Below are positions 1 through 7,821 of a stretch of 64,000 nucleotides of DNA, piece after piece (the stretch's first letter is position 1; each line of letters opens with the position of its first letter). The notes under the pieces were generated by a model, which searched no databases, was not told the origin of the DNA, and saw only the letters and a program-made list of their open reading frames with translations. The DNA comes from SLSG01 sp964477035 (GTDB taxonomy: Bacteria; Bacteroidota; Bacteroidia; Bacteroidales; UBA7960). The translations under genes and the position numbers were made by a program. The stretch spans positions 62,001 to 126,000 of the forward strand of contig CAYZCW010000006.1 in assembly GCA_964477035.1 (NCBI GenBank), written 5' to 3'.

Positions 1-1498
1 TGACGAACAGTTTCTGCCCGAGTTGACGCCAGGCCTCGACGGTGTTTTCGGCGAAGTTCAGGCTGAAGTCGGTCAGGTAGTCGGCCATGATCCCCGGGTC
101 GGTTTCGTACAGCGTCCGGGCCGCCATGTCCACGGCCGGCACCATGACGTGGGCCCGGCGCTCCACCTCCTGCTGAACCTGCTGAATGTCCTGGATCCTG
201 TGGCTGTACAATCCGTAAGCATAATTGGCCACCAGGCTGAACACCCAGTAGGAGGAATCCCAGTCGAATTCGATGGGGTTGCCCCGCGTCAGGGAGGGGG
301 GCATGGTGTGCATCCCCTGGTACAGGGGCATGAAGGCATTGGAGTAATTGTCGTCCAAACCGTACCAGACGATGCCGCCCAATGCGTCAGGCAGCCAGGA
401 GCGTGCCTGGGTAATGAAGGAAAAGGCGGTCTGTGGCTGGGAGATGGGCCGCTCCCAGGAATAGCTTGTTTCGTCTCCATCCAGTTGAAAGACCACGGGA
501 CGCCAGCGGTAGGGATTGTTGAATGGTCCGGCGCCAATGCCCTGTCCCGTATAATAAGGGGTGTCGTGGAAGTGGTCACGGTGGAACGCGATCATCGCTT
601 CCACGGAAATTTTCTCATCCGGCTTCACAAACAAAGGATAAGGCTCGGCCCCTTCCACACAGCGCCAGTAATCGGCAGAAAACCCTTTGGACGGAGCTGC
701 CCTGCGGAAAATGCTCCAGACCCGGCTTTCGCACAGGAGCAAGGAACGTGGGGTTGGGGGGGCGTAAGCATCGGCAAAACTGAACTCCTCCCGCCTGCCG
801 TCAAACCAGCCCATTTCCCGGGCGAAATCCACGACATCCTCCGCCCACATCCAGTGGTCGTTATCGCTCCAGTCCACCTGCCGGATCCTGCTCTGGTTGG
901 CATGGGCGGCGATATATCCTTCGGGAACCCGGGCGGCCACCCAGACCGCGCCAGGGCCGTGCGTCCCCTTGCCAATAAAGTCCAGGATCCAGGCCTCGTG
1001 CTTGTCGGCGATGGAGAAGGACTCCCCGGTGTCCCGGTAACCGTATTCCCTGGCCAGCTCGTCCATGATCAGAATGGCTTCCCTGGCCGTTCGGGCCCGC
1101 TGCAGGGTGGTCCATATCAGGTTGCCGTAGTCGAATACCCCTTCCCCTCCGTGCAGTTCCCTCCGTCCGGTAAAGGTGGTTTCGGCAATGGACACCTGGT
1201 GCTCGTTCATGTTGCCGACCACCTTCCAGGTGCGCCGGGGCTGGGCGACCCGGCCCAGGTACTGTTTATCCCGGTAGCCGTAGAGGTCCAGGGAGTCTCC
1301 CGGCTCATGCTGTCCTCCCGGGTAAAAATAAAGCGGGGTCATGAACCCGGCCACATCATAGGTCCAGCTGGTCATGACACTGCCGTCTGCGCTGGCCCCG
1401 GCAGAAACCAGGACGCTGGTGCAGGCCCGGGAAGGACCCTGCATCCCGGCGAAAAGAAAAACAAAAAACAAAGTGAAGGGGAAACTTAGCCGTTGCAT
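1..1498 (-). CDS. C69-family dipeptidase, secreted (C-terminus cut by window edge)
   Basis: Partial gene. The reading frame is open from the ATG at 1498 to the left edge, giving 499 residues without a stop. Residues 1-25 form a signal peptide (short basic start, then a Phe/Leu-rich core) ending in ...SRA. The mature protein would start at Cys26 (CTSVLVSAGASADGS), the N-terminal nucleophile cysteine typical of peptidase family C69 (formerly U34). The next stretch, GSVMTSWTYDVAGF, also fits the family. These enzymes hydrolyse dipeptides and need removal of the leader to expose Cys. A candidate -7 box lies 36 bases upstream. Family members are usually about 540 residues, so most of the protein is present. 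Specificity cannot be told from sequence. Confidence 0.85.
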   Translation of the reverse strand, partial: MQRLSFPFTLFFVFLFAGMQGPSRACTSVLVSAGASADGSVMTSWTYDVAGFMTPLYFYPGGQHEPGDSLDLYGYRDKQYLGRVAQPRRTWKVVGNMNEHQVSIAETTFTGRRELHGGEGVFDYGNLIWTTLQRARTAREAILIMDELAREYGYRDTGESFSIADKHEAWILDFIGKGTHGPGAVWVAARVPEGYIAAHANQSRIRQVDWSDNDHWMWAEDVVDFAREMGWFDGRREEFSFADAYAPPTPRSLLLCESRVWSIFRRAAPSKGFSADYWRCVEGAEPYPLFVKPDEKISVEAMIAFHRDHFHDTPYYTGQGIGAGPFNNPYRWRPVVFQLDGDETSYSWERPISQPQTAFSFITQARSWLPDALGGIVWYGLDDNYSNAFMPLYQGMHTMPPSLTRGNPIEFDWDSSYWVFSLVANYAYGLYSHRIQDIQQVQQEVERRAHVMVPAVDMAARTLYETDPGIMADYLTDFSLNFAENTVEAWRQLGQKLFV

Positions 1499-1533
1499 TG
1501 TTTTATCGCTTTGGTTGACATTGGTTTGAGCCA

Positions 1534-1541
1534 CAAAAATA
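1534..1541 (-). promoter_or_regulatory. Candidate -7 element of C69 peptidase gene
   Basis: TATTTTTG on the minus strand matches the Bacteroidota -7 consensus TAnnTTTG and is 36 bases upstream of the ATG at 1498. I see no convincing -33 TTG. Confidence 0.45.
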
Positions 1542-1609
1542 GGGAACTTTTTTTTAATCACCGCCCGCTGAACCCTGGCGGGACAATCTGCGTTATATGG
1601 AGAATTCCT

Positions 1610-1617
1610 TAATTTTG
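1610..1617 (+). promoter_or_regulatory. Candidate -7 element of S41 protease gene
   Basis: TAATTTTG matches TAnnTTTG and is 22 bases before the ATG at 1640. Transcription would leave a short leader containing the AGGAA just before the start. It forms a divergent promoter pair with the element at 1534-1541. Confidence 0.45.
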
Positions 1618-1639
1618 TCATTGTAACACCCCCCAGGAA

Positions 1640-2926
1640 ATGAACCCCATCGCCAGATCCATCACACATAAACTGCTGCCTTTCGCCATGTTGTTGGTCC
1701 TGCTCGCCTTTGCCGGCTGCGGCAAGGAGGAGGACGAAAACATCGGGGGAATTGAAAACCGTGAATTCTATAACCTGATGCTCGAGTGGTACTTCTGGAA
1801 TGAAACCATTCCGGACATCAACCCCCTGGCCTATCCTTCCCCTTACGAGGTGATGGAGGCCATCCGCCACCGTCCCGATGACCGCTGGAGCTATGTGACA
1901 TCCCGGGAAGCCTTCGAGGCCTATTACGCTGAAAACCGGATGATCGGGTACGGTTTTGGCATAGGCTGGGATGCCGATGGACGGTTGCGGGTTCTCTATG
2001 TGAGCGAGGGAACGGACCTGCATGAGGCGGGGGTGCGGCGCAGCTGGATCATCGAGGCCATCAACGGCACCACCCTGGCTCCGGGGATGAATATCAGCCA
2101 GATGCTGGGAGCCAACCAGACAGGGGTTACCAACAGCTTCCGATTCCGTAAGCCCGACGGGGAAACCGTTACCCTGAGTCTTGACAAAAAGGAGATCACC
2201 ATGCAGCTGGTCCTTCACGCCGACGTGCTGGAAACCGGGGATAAAAAAGTGGGTTACCTGGTTCTGCAGGGCTTTACCAGTCCGACGGTAGCCGAATTAA
2301 ACAATGCCCTGGACCTCTTCGTACAGGAGGGTATCGATGAGTTGGTGCTTGACATGCGCTACAACGGGGGCGGACAGACCAGCGTGGCCAATTACCTCAG
2401 CAGCATGATCGGAGGGGGGAAGGTGGCCGGGAAGGTATTTTCCCAGTCCATGTACAATGCACAGCAGCAGCAAGCAAATCAAACAGACACCTTCCTGGTG
2501 GTCTCCAGGCAACTGGAGCTGGACCGCCTGCTGACCATCGCCACGGGCAATACCGCTTCTGCCAGTGAGATGGTGATCAATGGCTTGCGTCCCTATATGC
2601 CGGTCCTCATTTTCGGGGACGATACCTACGGCAAGCCCATGGGGGCCAATGCATGGACTTATGGGGATGAATATGCCTTCGTGCCCATCACCTTCAAGAT
2701 CGCCAATTCCCTGGGCGAAGGGGAGTATTTCGGTGGACTGCCCGCGGACGGAAGGGCCCAGGACGACCTGACCCGGCAGTTCGGGGATCCGGAGGAGGCC
2801 TCCCTGAAGGCGGCCCTTCACTATATCCGGACAGGAGAGTTCGTCCAGCAACCGGTCAAAACAACTGCCTGGGAACAGCCGCGCGACCGGCTGACCGGCC
2901 TGCGCCACATCATTGGTGCCTTCTAG
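1640..2926 (+). CDS. S41-family (C-terminal-processing) serine protease, lipoprotein
   Basis: Predicted 428-residue lipoprotein: hydrophobic leader with lipobox AFAGC, lipidated at Cys27. The sequence after the Cys is GKEEDEN, an acidic run that resembles the Bacteroidota lipoprotein export signal for display on the cell surface. An N-terminal S41 helical region (about 40-100) is followed by a PDZ-like segment (about 115-185) and the S41 catalytic fold. The Ser/Lys pair is visible as Ser309 in TASASE and Lys332 in TYGKP, with the 23-residue spacing usual for this family. Substrate is unknown; such proteins often degrade or process peptides in the envelope. It is divergently transcribed from the C69 peptidase and faces the end of the ATPase gene. 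Confidence 0.9.
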   Translation: MNPIARSITHKLLPFAMLLVLLAFAGCGKEEDENIGGIENREFYNLMLEWYFWNETIPDINPLAYPSPYEVMEAIRHRPDDRWSYVTSREAFEAYYAENRMIGYGFGIGWDADGRLRVLYVSEGTDLHEAGVRRSWIIEAINGTTLAPGMNISQMLGANQTGVTNSFRFRKPDGETVTLSLDKKEITMQLVLHADVLETGDKKVGYLVLQGFTSPTVAELNNALDLFVQEGIDELVLDMRYNGGGQTSVANYLSSMIGGGKVAGKVFSQSMYNAQQQQANQTDTFLVVSRQLELDRLLTIATGNTASASEMVINGLRPYMPVLIFGDDTYGKPMGANAWTYGDEYAFVPITFKIANSLGEGEYFGGLPADGRAQDDLTRQFGDPEEASLKAALHYIRTGEFVQQPVKTTAWEQPRDRLTGLRHIIGAF

Positions 2927-5634
2927 GATTTTCCTTCTTTCTGACTTTTCCCGAAGCGCTGCACCAGGTATTTCTCCAGTTCCACCAGAAGGAACACCAC
3001 CAAGCCGGCCGCCAGCGGGACCAGCCAGTATATCCCCTTTACGGGGGCCGTGTCGAAAAAGCGGTTCATGAATGGCACAAAGGCAAAAAAGAGCTGCAAA
3101 ACGATCAGGGCCCCGGCCGCCAGGAAGGCATACCGGTTTCTGAAAAAGCCGGGCCCCATGCTGGGGTCCTTGATGCGGCGGCAGTTAAAGAGGTAAAACA
3201 ATTGTCCGGCCACCAGGGTGTTCACGGCGACGGTGCGGGCGCCGGAAATGTCCAGTCCGAGTGACTGCATGCGGTGAAAAACGAACAGGGTCATCCCCCC
3301 GATCAGGCAGGACACGAAAACGATCCGCCAGACAAACAGCTTGCCCAGAATGGGGTCGGACGATTTTCTGGGCGGCCGCTCCATGACCTTCTCCTCCATC
3401 GGTTCGAACGACAGGGCCAGGGCAAGGGTCACCGCAGTGACCATGTTGACCCAGAGGATCTGGGCCGGGGTGATGGGCATGACCATGCCCGCCAGGATGG
3501 CGGCCATCAGCACCAGGGCTTCGGCCCCGTTGGTCGGCAGAATGAAGAGCAGGGCCTTGCGGATGTTGTCGTATACAGTCCTGCCTTCCTCAATGGCATG
3601 GACGATGGAGGCAAAGTTGTCGTCGGCCAGAACCATCTCGGCGGCATCCTTGGAAACTTCCGTGCCTTTGATGCCCATGGCGATGCCAATATTTGCCTTC
3701 TTCAGGGCCGGGGCATCGTTCACTCCGTCTCCCGTCATGGCACACAATCTGCCGTTCTCCTGCAGGGCCTTTACCAGGCGCAGTTTGTGCTCCGGACTCG
3801 TCCGGGCGTAGACGTCGTATTCAACGACCACTTTGCGCAATTCTTCGTCGTCCATGGATTCCAGCTCCCTGCCTGAGATGGCCTTCTCTCCGTCCCCGAT
3901 GCCGATCTCCTTGCCGATGGAACGTGCGGTGACCAGGTGGTCGCCCGTGATCATTTTTACCTCCACCCCGGCTTGCCTGCATTCCCTGATGGCCTCCACC
4001 GCCTCGTCCCGGGGCGGGTCGATGATGCCGATCAGGCCCAGAAACACCTTCTGCTTCTCCAGGTCCTCCTTGTCCAGTTCCCGGCGGTCCTTGTCCGTCC
4101 GGTTGAATGCTGCCCCCAGCATGCGCTGGCCCCGGGCGGCCACCTCCTCCATCTTGTTTTCCCAGAAATCCCTGTCCAGCTCCTGCTCCCCATCGGAGAC
4201 ACACTGCCTGGTGCACATGTCGAGCACCCGCTCCGGAGCCCCGGTCATGAACACGATGACATCGTCTTCCACCCGGTTCAGGGTGGCCATGTATTTGTGG
4301 TCCGATTCGAAAGGAATGGTATCCAGCCGCTCCGGCTTGAAATCCTTCAGTCCCGCCTTGTAACTCAGGGTCAGCAGGGCCCCTTCGGTGGGTGTCCCGG
4401 TGAGCTTCCACCCGCCTTCCCCGTCCCGGCCGATCTCTGCATTGTTGCTGGTCCGTATGGCTTGCAGGAGCTGCCACAGCACCTTGTCCTTTTCCGGCTC
4501 CACCTTTTCTTCCCCACGGATGATTTTTCCCTCGGGCGCATACCCTGTGCCTTCCACCTGGTAATCGTTTTCGGCGGTGATGATGGTTCTGGCTGTCATC
4601 TCATTCCGGGTCAGGGTGCCGGTCTTGTCTGAACAGATCACGTTCACCGCCCCCAGGGTCTCCACCGAGGGCAATCTGCGGATGATGGCATTGCGGGCGG
4701 CCATTCGCTGCACCCCGATGGCCAGGGTGATGGTCATGATGGCAGGCAGGCCCTCCGGGATGGAAGCCACCACCAGCCCGATGACTGCGATGAACAGTTC
4801 CGGAAGGCTGTATTCCCGGAAAAAATAGCCGAAAGCAAAAAACAGCCCGGTGACCCCCAGGATGATCAGGGAAAGCCATTTGCCAAAGCGTTCGATCTGC
4901 TGAAGCAGGGGGGTGGTGATTTGTTCCACCTCCGACATCATCTGATTGATTTTCCCGATTTGGGTCCGTGCGCCGGTCTCTGTGACCACGGCTGTGCCCT
5001 TTCCGTAAACCACGACCGTTCCTGAAAAAGCCATGGAGTTCCTGTCCCCCAGCACGGCATCCTCTTCGACAGGTTCCGCGTTCTTCTCCACGGCCATCGA
5101 CTCCCCGGTAAGGGGGGATTCCTCCACCCGGAGGTCCTTCGACCGGATGATGCGGACATCAGCAGGCACCTTGTCTCCGGATTTCAGCATGACCACATCC
5201 CCGGGCACGAGTTCCTCCGCCTCAATGGTCTGTTTTTTGCCGTCACGGATCACCACGGCTTCCAGCGACAACATATCCCGTATCCCTTCCAGGGCTTTTT
5301 CCGCCTTGCCTTCCTGAATGAACCCGATCAGGGCATTGATCAGGATGACGGCCAGGATCACCCAGGTATCGATCCAGTGATCCATCAGCGCCGTGATGAT
5401 GGCCGCTGCAATCAGCACGTAGATCAGTGTGTTGTGAAACTGCAGCAGCAGGCGCATCCAGGTGCTGCGCTTCCTGCCCCGGGGAATTTCATTGCGGCCG
5501 GAGGTTTCCTGCCGTTTTTTAACGACCTCTGTATTCAGCCCTTTTTCGGCATCGGTCCCCAGCCCGGAGACCACTTCGCCGGCCTTCATTGCATGCCAGG
5601 ATTCCTGCCTGTGTTCCTCATGTGTCGTTGCCAT
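2923..5634 (-). CDS. P-type cation-transporting ATPase (P2-like, ion unknown)
   Basis: 903-residue P-type ATPase. The start at 5634 (MATTHEE) is preceded by AAGGGG. A longer frame to 5853 would translate the low-complexity repeat and is rejected. Features in order: actuator motif LTGES, M4 motif ASIPEGLPA, phosphorylation motif CSDKTGTLT with Asp336, hinge MTGDGVNDAPAL, then M5-M10. It resembles the SERCA/P2A group. However, the M6 segment reads WVNMVTAVTLAL, so the position of the SERCA calcium ligand Asp800 is Ala. Calcium transport is therefore doubtful, and a monovalent or other cation is possible. The 3' end overlaps the S41 gene by 4 bases (convergent). The divergent neighbour is an SLC13-like permease. 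Confidence 0.88.
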   Translation of the reverse strand: MATTHEEHRQESWHAMKAGEVVSGLGTDAEKGLNTEVVKKRQETSGRNEIPRGRKRSTWMRLLLQFHNTLIYVLIAAAIITALMDHWIDTWVILAVILINALIGFIQEGKAEKALEGIRDMLSLEAVVIRDGKKQTIEAEELVPGDVVMLKSGDKVPADVRIIRSKDLRVEESPLTGESMAVEKNAEPVEEDAVLGDRNSMAFSGTVVVYGKGTAVVTETGARTQIGKINQMMSEVEQITTPLLQQIERFGKWLSLIILGVTGLFFAFGYFFREYSLPELFIAVIGLVVASIPEGLPAIMTITLAIGVQRMAARNAIIRRLPSVETLGAVNVICSDKTGTLTRNEMTARTIITAENDYQVEGTGYAPEGKIIRGEEKVEPEKDKVLWQLLQAIRTSNNAEIGRDGEGGWKLTGTPTEGALLTLSYKAGLKDFKPERLDTIPFESDHKYMATLNRVEDDVIVFMTGAPERVLDMCTRQCVSDGEQELDRDFWENKMEEVAARGQRMLGAAFNRTDKDRRELDKEDLEKQKVFLGLIGIIDPPRDEAVEAIRECRQAGVEVKMITGDHLVTARSIGKEIGIGDGEKAISGRELESMDDEELRKVVVEYDVYARTSPEHKLRLVKALQENGRLCAMTGDGVNDAPALKKANIGIAMGIKGTEVSKDAAEMVLADDNFASIVHAIEEGRTVYDNIRKALLFILPTNGAEALVLMAAILAGMVMPITPAQILWVNMVTAVTLALALSFEPMEEKVMERPPRKSSDPILGKLFVWRIVFVSCLIGGMTLFVFHRMQSLGLDISGARTVAVNTLVAGQLFYLFNCRRIKDPSMGPGFFRNRYAFLAAGALIVLQLFFAFVPFMNRFFDTAPVKGIYWLVPLAAGLVVFLLVELEKYLVQRFGKSQKEGKS

Positions 5635-5661
5635 AGCCCCTTGGTTTGGTATTTGGTGTTT

Positions 5662-5669
5662 TAAAGATA
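5662..5669 (-). promoter_or_regulatory. Candidate -7 element of the P-type ATPase gene
   Basis: TATCTTTA on the minus strand has one mismatch to TAnnTTTG and lies 28 bases upstream of the ATG at 5634. Confidence 0.35.
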
Positions 5670-5724
5670 GGAACAAATTCCGGTTTGCCCTGCTCCGACC
5701 GCGATGCCATTCAAAAACAATGGT

Positions 5725-5732
5725 TAACTTTA
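5725..5732 (+). promoter_or_regulatory. Candidate -7 element of the SLC13-like permease gene
   Basis: TAACTTTA has one mismatch to TAnnTTTG. If used, the permease mRNA would begin near 5738 and carry the whole CCA-type repeat as its 5' leader. Confidence 0.3.
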
Positions 5733-5737
5733 TTTCC

Positions 5738-5865
5738 GGGTTGGGTATTGGGTACTGGCTTATAGCTAATGGACACTGGCTATTGGCTAATAACCACCAG
5801 CCAACAGCCACCAGCCAACAGCCAAAAGCCAACAGCCACCAGCCAAAAACCAACAGCCAACAACC
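5738..5865 (+). repeat. Degenerate CCAACAGCCA-type repeat with inverted GT-rich left half
   Basis: The right part (about 5791-5865) is a run of irregular units such as CCAGCCAACAG and CCAAAAGCC ending at the permease ATG. The left part (about 5738-5790) carries the complementary TTGGCTATTGG-type units. Around 5776-5812, CTGGCTATTGGCT can pair with AGCCAACAGCCAC across a 10-base loop, so the leader could fold into a hairpin. The same motif recurs at 12188-12203 and 44641-44711. Units are too irregular for CRISPR. Confidence 0.7.
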
Positions 5866-7632
5866 ATGTCCCAGTCCATCGTATTCGCAACCCTCTTATT
5901 CGTCCTGGCTCTGTTCGCCTGGGGCCGGATCCGTCATGATTTCGTGGCCCTGATCGCCCTTTTTGTCCTGGTCATTGCCGGCATCATCCCTTCATCCGAA
6001 GCATTCCTCGGCTTCGGCCACCCGGCGGTGATCACGGTGGCCGCCGTATTGGTCATTGGAAAGGCATTGGAATACAGTGGGCTGATTGACCTGATCGGGA
6101 AATGGGTGATGAAGGCCGGCAAGAACCTGCTGTGGCAGATCCTTGTCCTGTCTGCCCTGGTAGCTGTTGCCTCTGCCTTCATGAACAATGTGGGGGCCCT
6201 GGCCATCATGATGCCGGTGGCCATCCACCTGGCGCGAAAGGGCGGACATCCGCCTTCCTATATTCTGATGCCCATTGCCTTTGCCTCTCTTCTGGGGGGG
6301 ATGACCACCCTGATAGGAACCCCTCCCAACATCATCATTGCCACGTTCCGGGCAGAGGCCACGGGCGAGCCATTCGGCATGTTCGACTTCAGCCCGGTCG
6401 GGGCCGGTCTGACCGTTGCCGGCTTGCTGTTTATAGTTCTGATCGGATGGCGTTTGCTGCCCAGGCGTTCGGGAGGAAAAAGCGGGGAGGGGCTGTTTGA
6501 GATAGAGGATTACATCACGGAGGTCGAGGTAGTGAAGGACAGCGCGGGGGGCAGGACCATCGGGGACCTGTTGGATTCATCGGATGCAGACGTGCAGGTT
6601 CTCGGGCTGGTCAGGAACAACCGGCGGATGCATGCGCCGGAACAGGACGAGGTGCTCGCGGAAAAGGACATCCTCATCCTGGAATCCGACACCGAGGGCC
6701 TTAAGGCCTTCCTCTCGGATACCGGCTTGAAGCTGGTCGGGGGAAAAAAGTTCCGCAAGGACGCGGAAGGCTCCAAAAACATCGCCATCACCGAAGCCGT
6801 GGTGATGGACGGATCGTCCCTGATCGGCCGCACGGCTGCAGACCTGCGCATGCGCAGCCGTTACGGCATCAACCTGCTGGCTGTGGCACGAAGGGAGCAG
6901 AAGATCCACCGCCGCCTGGATCATGTGATTTTTCGTCCCGGGGATGTCCTGCTCCTTCAGGGCCGGGAACACCTCCTATGGGATACCATCGGGTCCATCG
7001 GATGCCTGCCCCTGGCCAGGCGGGGCCTGCGCCTGGGATATCAGACACGCATTCCCCTGGCTCTGGGCATCTTCATGACCGCCATCATCCTGGTCATCAC
7101 CGGCCTGCTTCCGGTACAGGCGGTTTTCCCGATGGCTGCCGTGGCCATGGTGCTGGCGGGAGTCCTGCCCCTCAAGGATGTTTACACGAGCATCGATTGG
7201 CCGGTCATCATTCTATTGGGCGCCATGATCCCGGTGGGCAATGCACTCGAAACTTCGGGAGGCGCCGACAGCATTGCAGGTGCCATCATGGGAGCAGGCG
7301 CACAGATGCCGGCCTGGGCCCTGCTCGGACTCATCCTGGTCGTGACCATGTTCCTGTCGGATATCATCAACAATGCAGCCACTGTGGTTCTTATGGCCCC
7401 TGTGGCCATCGGGGTGGCCGAAGGAATGGGCCTGTCCCTGGATCCTTTCCTCATGGCCGTGGCTGTGGGGGGCTCATGCGCCTTCCTGACACCCATCGGC
7501 CACCAGTCCAACACCCTCGTGATGGGGCCGGGAGGGTACAGGTTCACCGACTACTGGCGCATGGGGTTGCCCCTGGAGGTGATCATCGTGGCTCTGGGCA
7601 TTCCCCTGATCCTGTGGTTCTGGCCGCTCTAA
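5866..7632 (+). CDS. SLC13/DASS-type permease with two RCK_C (TrkA-C) domains
   Basis: 588-residue inner-membrane transporter. An N-terminal membrane half (about 1-205) contains the signature GTPPNIIIA. A cytosolic insert (about 215-385) looks like two tandem RCK_C domains that usually bind small ligands. A second membrane half (about 390-588) carries the SNTLVMGP counterpart. This architecture is common for bacterial sodium-coupled anion transporters (sulfate, dicarboxylates and similar), but the substrate is unknown. No Shine-Dalgarno is seen; the ATG directly follows the repeat. It is transcribed away from the P-type ATPase, so the pair may share ion-homeostasis functions, which is inference only. 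Confidence 0.85.
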   Translation: MSQSIVFATLLFVLALFAWGRIRHDFVALIALFVLVIAGIIPSSEAFLGFGHPAVITVAAVLVIGKALEYSGLIDLIGKWVMKAGKNLLWQILVLSALVAVASAFMNNVGALAIMMPVAIHLARKGGHPPSYILMPIAFASLLGGMTTLIGTPPNIIIATFRAEATGEPFGMFDFSPVGAGLTVAGLLFIVLIGWRLLPRRSGGKSGEGLFEIEDYITEVEVVKDSAGGRTIGDLLDSSDADVQVLGLVRNNRRMHAPEQDEVLAEKDILILESDTEGLKAFLSDTGLKLVGGKKFRKDAEGSKNIAITEAVVMDGSSLIGRTAADLRMRSRYGINLLAVARREQKIHRRLDHVIFRPGDVLLLQGREHLLWDTIGSIGCLPLARRGLRLGYQTRIPLALGIFMTAIILVITGLLPVQAVFPMAAVAMVLAGVLPLKDVYTSIDWPVIILLGAMIPVGNALETSGGADSIAGAIMGAGAQMPAWALLGLILVVTMFLSDIINNAATVVLMAPVAIGVAEGMGLSLDPFLMAVAVGGSCAFLTPIGHQSNTLVMGPGGYRFTDYWRMGLPLEVIIVALGIPLILWFWPL

Positions 7633-7677
7633 CCCCCGCTTGGTGATTGCCGTCTGCGATGGTTTGCGGATCCGGCC

Positions 7678-7701
7678 CCCGGCCTGCCGGGCGGCGTTTT
7701 T
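7678..7701 (+). terminator. Weak terminator-like hairpin after the permease
   Basis: CCCGG-CCTG-CCGGG (7678-7691) followed by CGGCG and a run of five T. It overlaps the GCCTGCCGG repeat arm at 7682-7690, so it may be fortuitous. Confidence 0.3.
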
Positions 7702-7739
7702 CAGGATTGCTTACCTTTGTATGACAAGGTCCGGCAGGC
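7682..7739. repeat. Perfect 9-bp inverted repeat flanking the pfkA promoter
   Basis: GCCTGCCGG (7682-7690) and CCGGCAGGC (7731-7739) are exact reverse complements 40 bases apart and enclose the pfkA -7 box (7712-7719). The same two arms form a hairpin at 40830-40853. Confidence 0.6.
7712..7719 (+). promoter_or_regulatory. Candidate -7 element of pfkA
   Basis: TACCTTTG matches TAnnTTTG exactly. It overlaps an upstream in-frame ATG at 7717, which therefore could not be on the message and supports the downstream start at 7822. Confidence 0.5.
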
Positions 7740-7821
7740 AGCACCTGTTCACCAGGAAAGGCCGCCCCGTCATAGCGGAAAGCGGCAGGTTGCCGCGTTC
7801 CTGCCAAACAAACATAAGGAC

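Noticed and set aside
23..1489. Long + strand frame of 488 codons at the left edge
   Set aside because: It is antisense in register with the C69 peptidase frame, which has a signal peptide and the family motif. The + frame shows no recognisable domain.
5635..5853. N-terminal extension of the P-type ATPase (Trp/Leu-rich, GWWLLAFGCWL-like)
   Set aside because: It is translation of the GT-rich side of the intergenic repeat and of promoter sequence. The ATG at 5634 has a good ribosome binding site.
5738..5865. CRISPR-like array
   Set aside because: Units vary in length and sequence, there are no spacers of constant size, and no cas genes are present.
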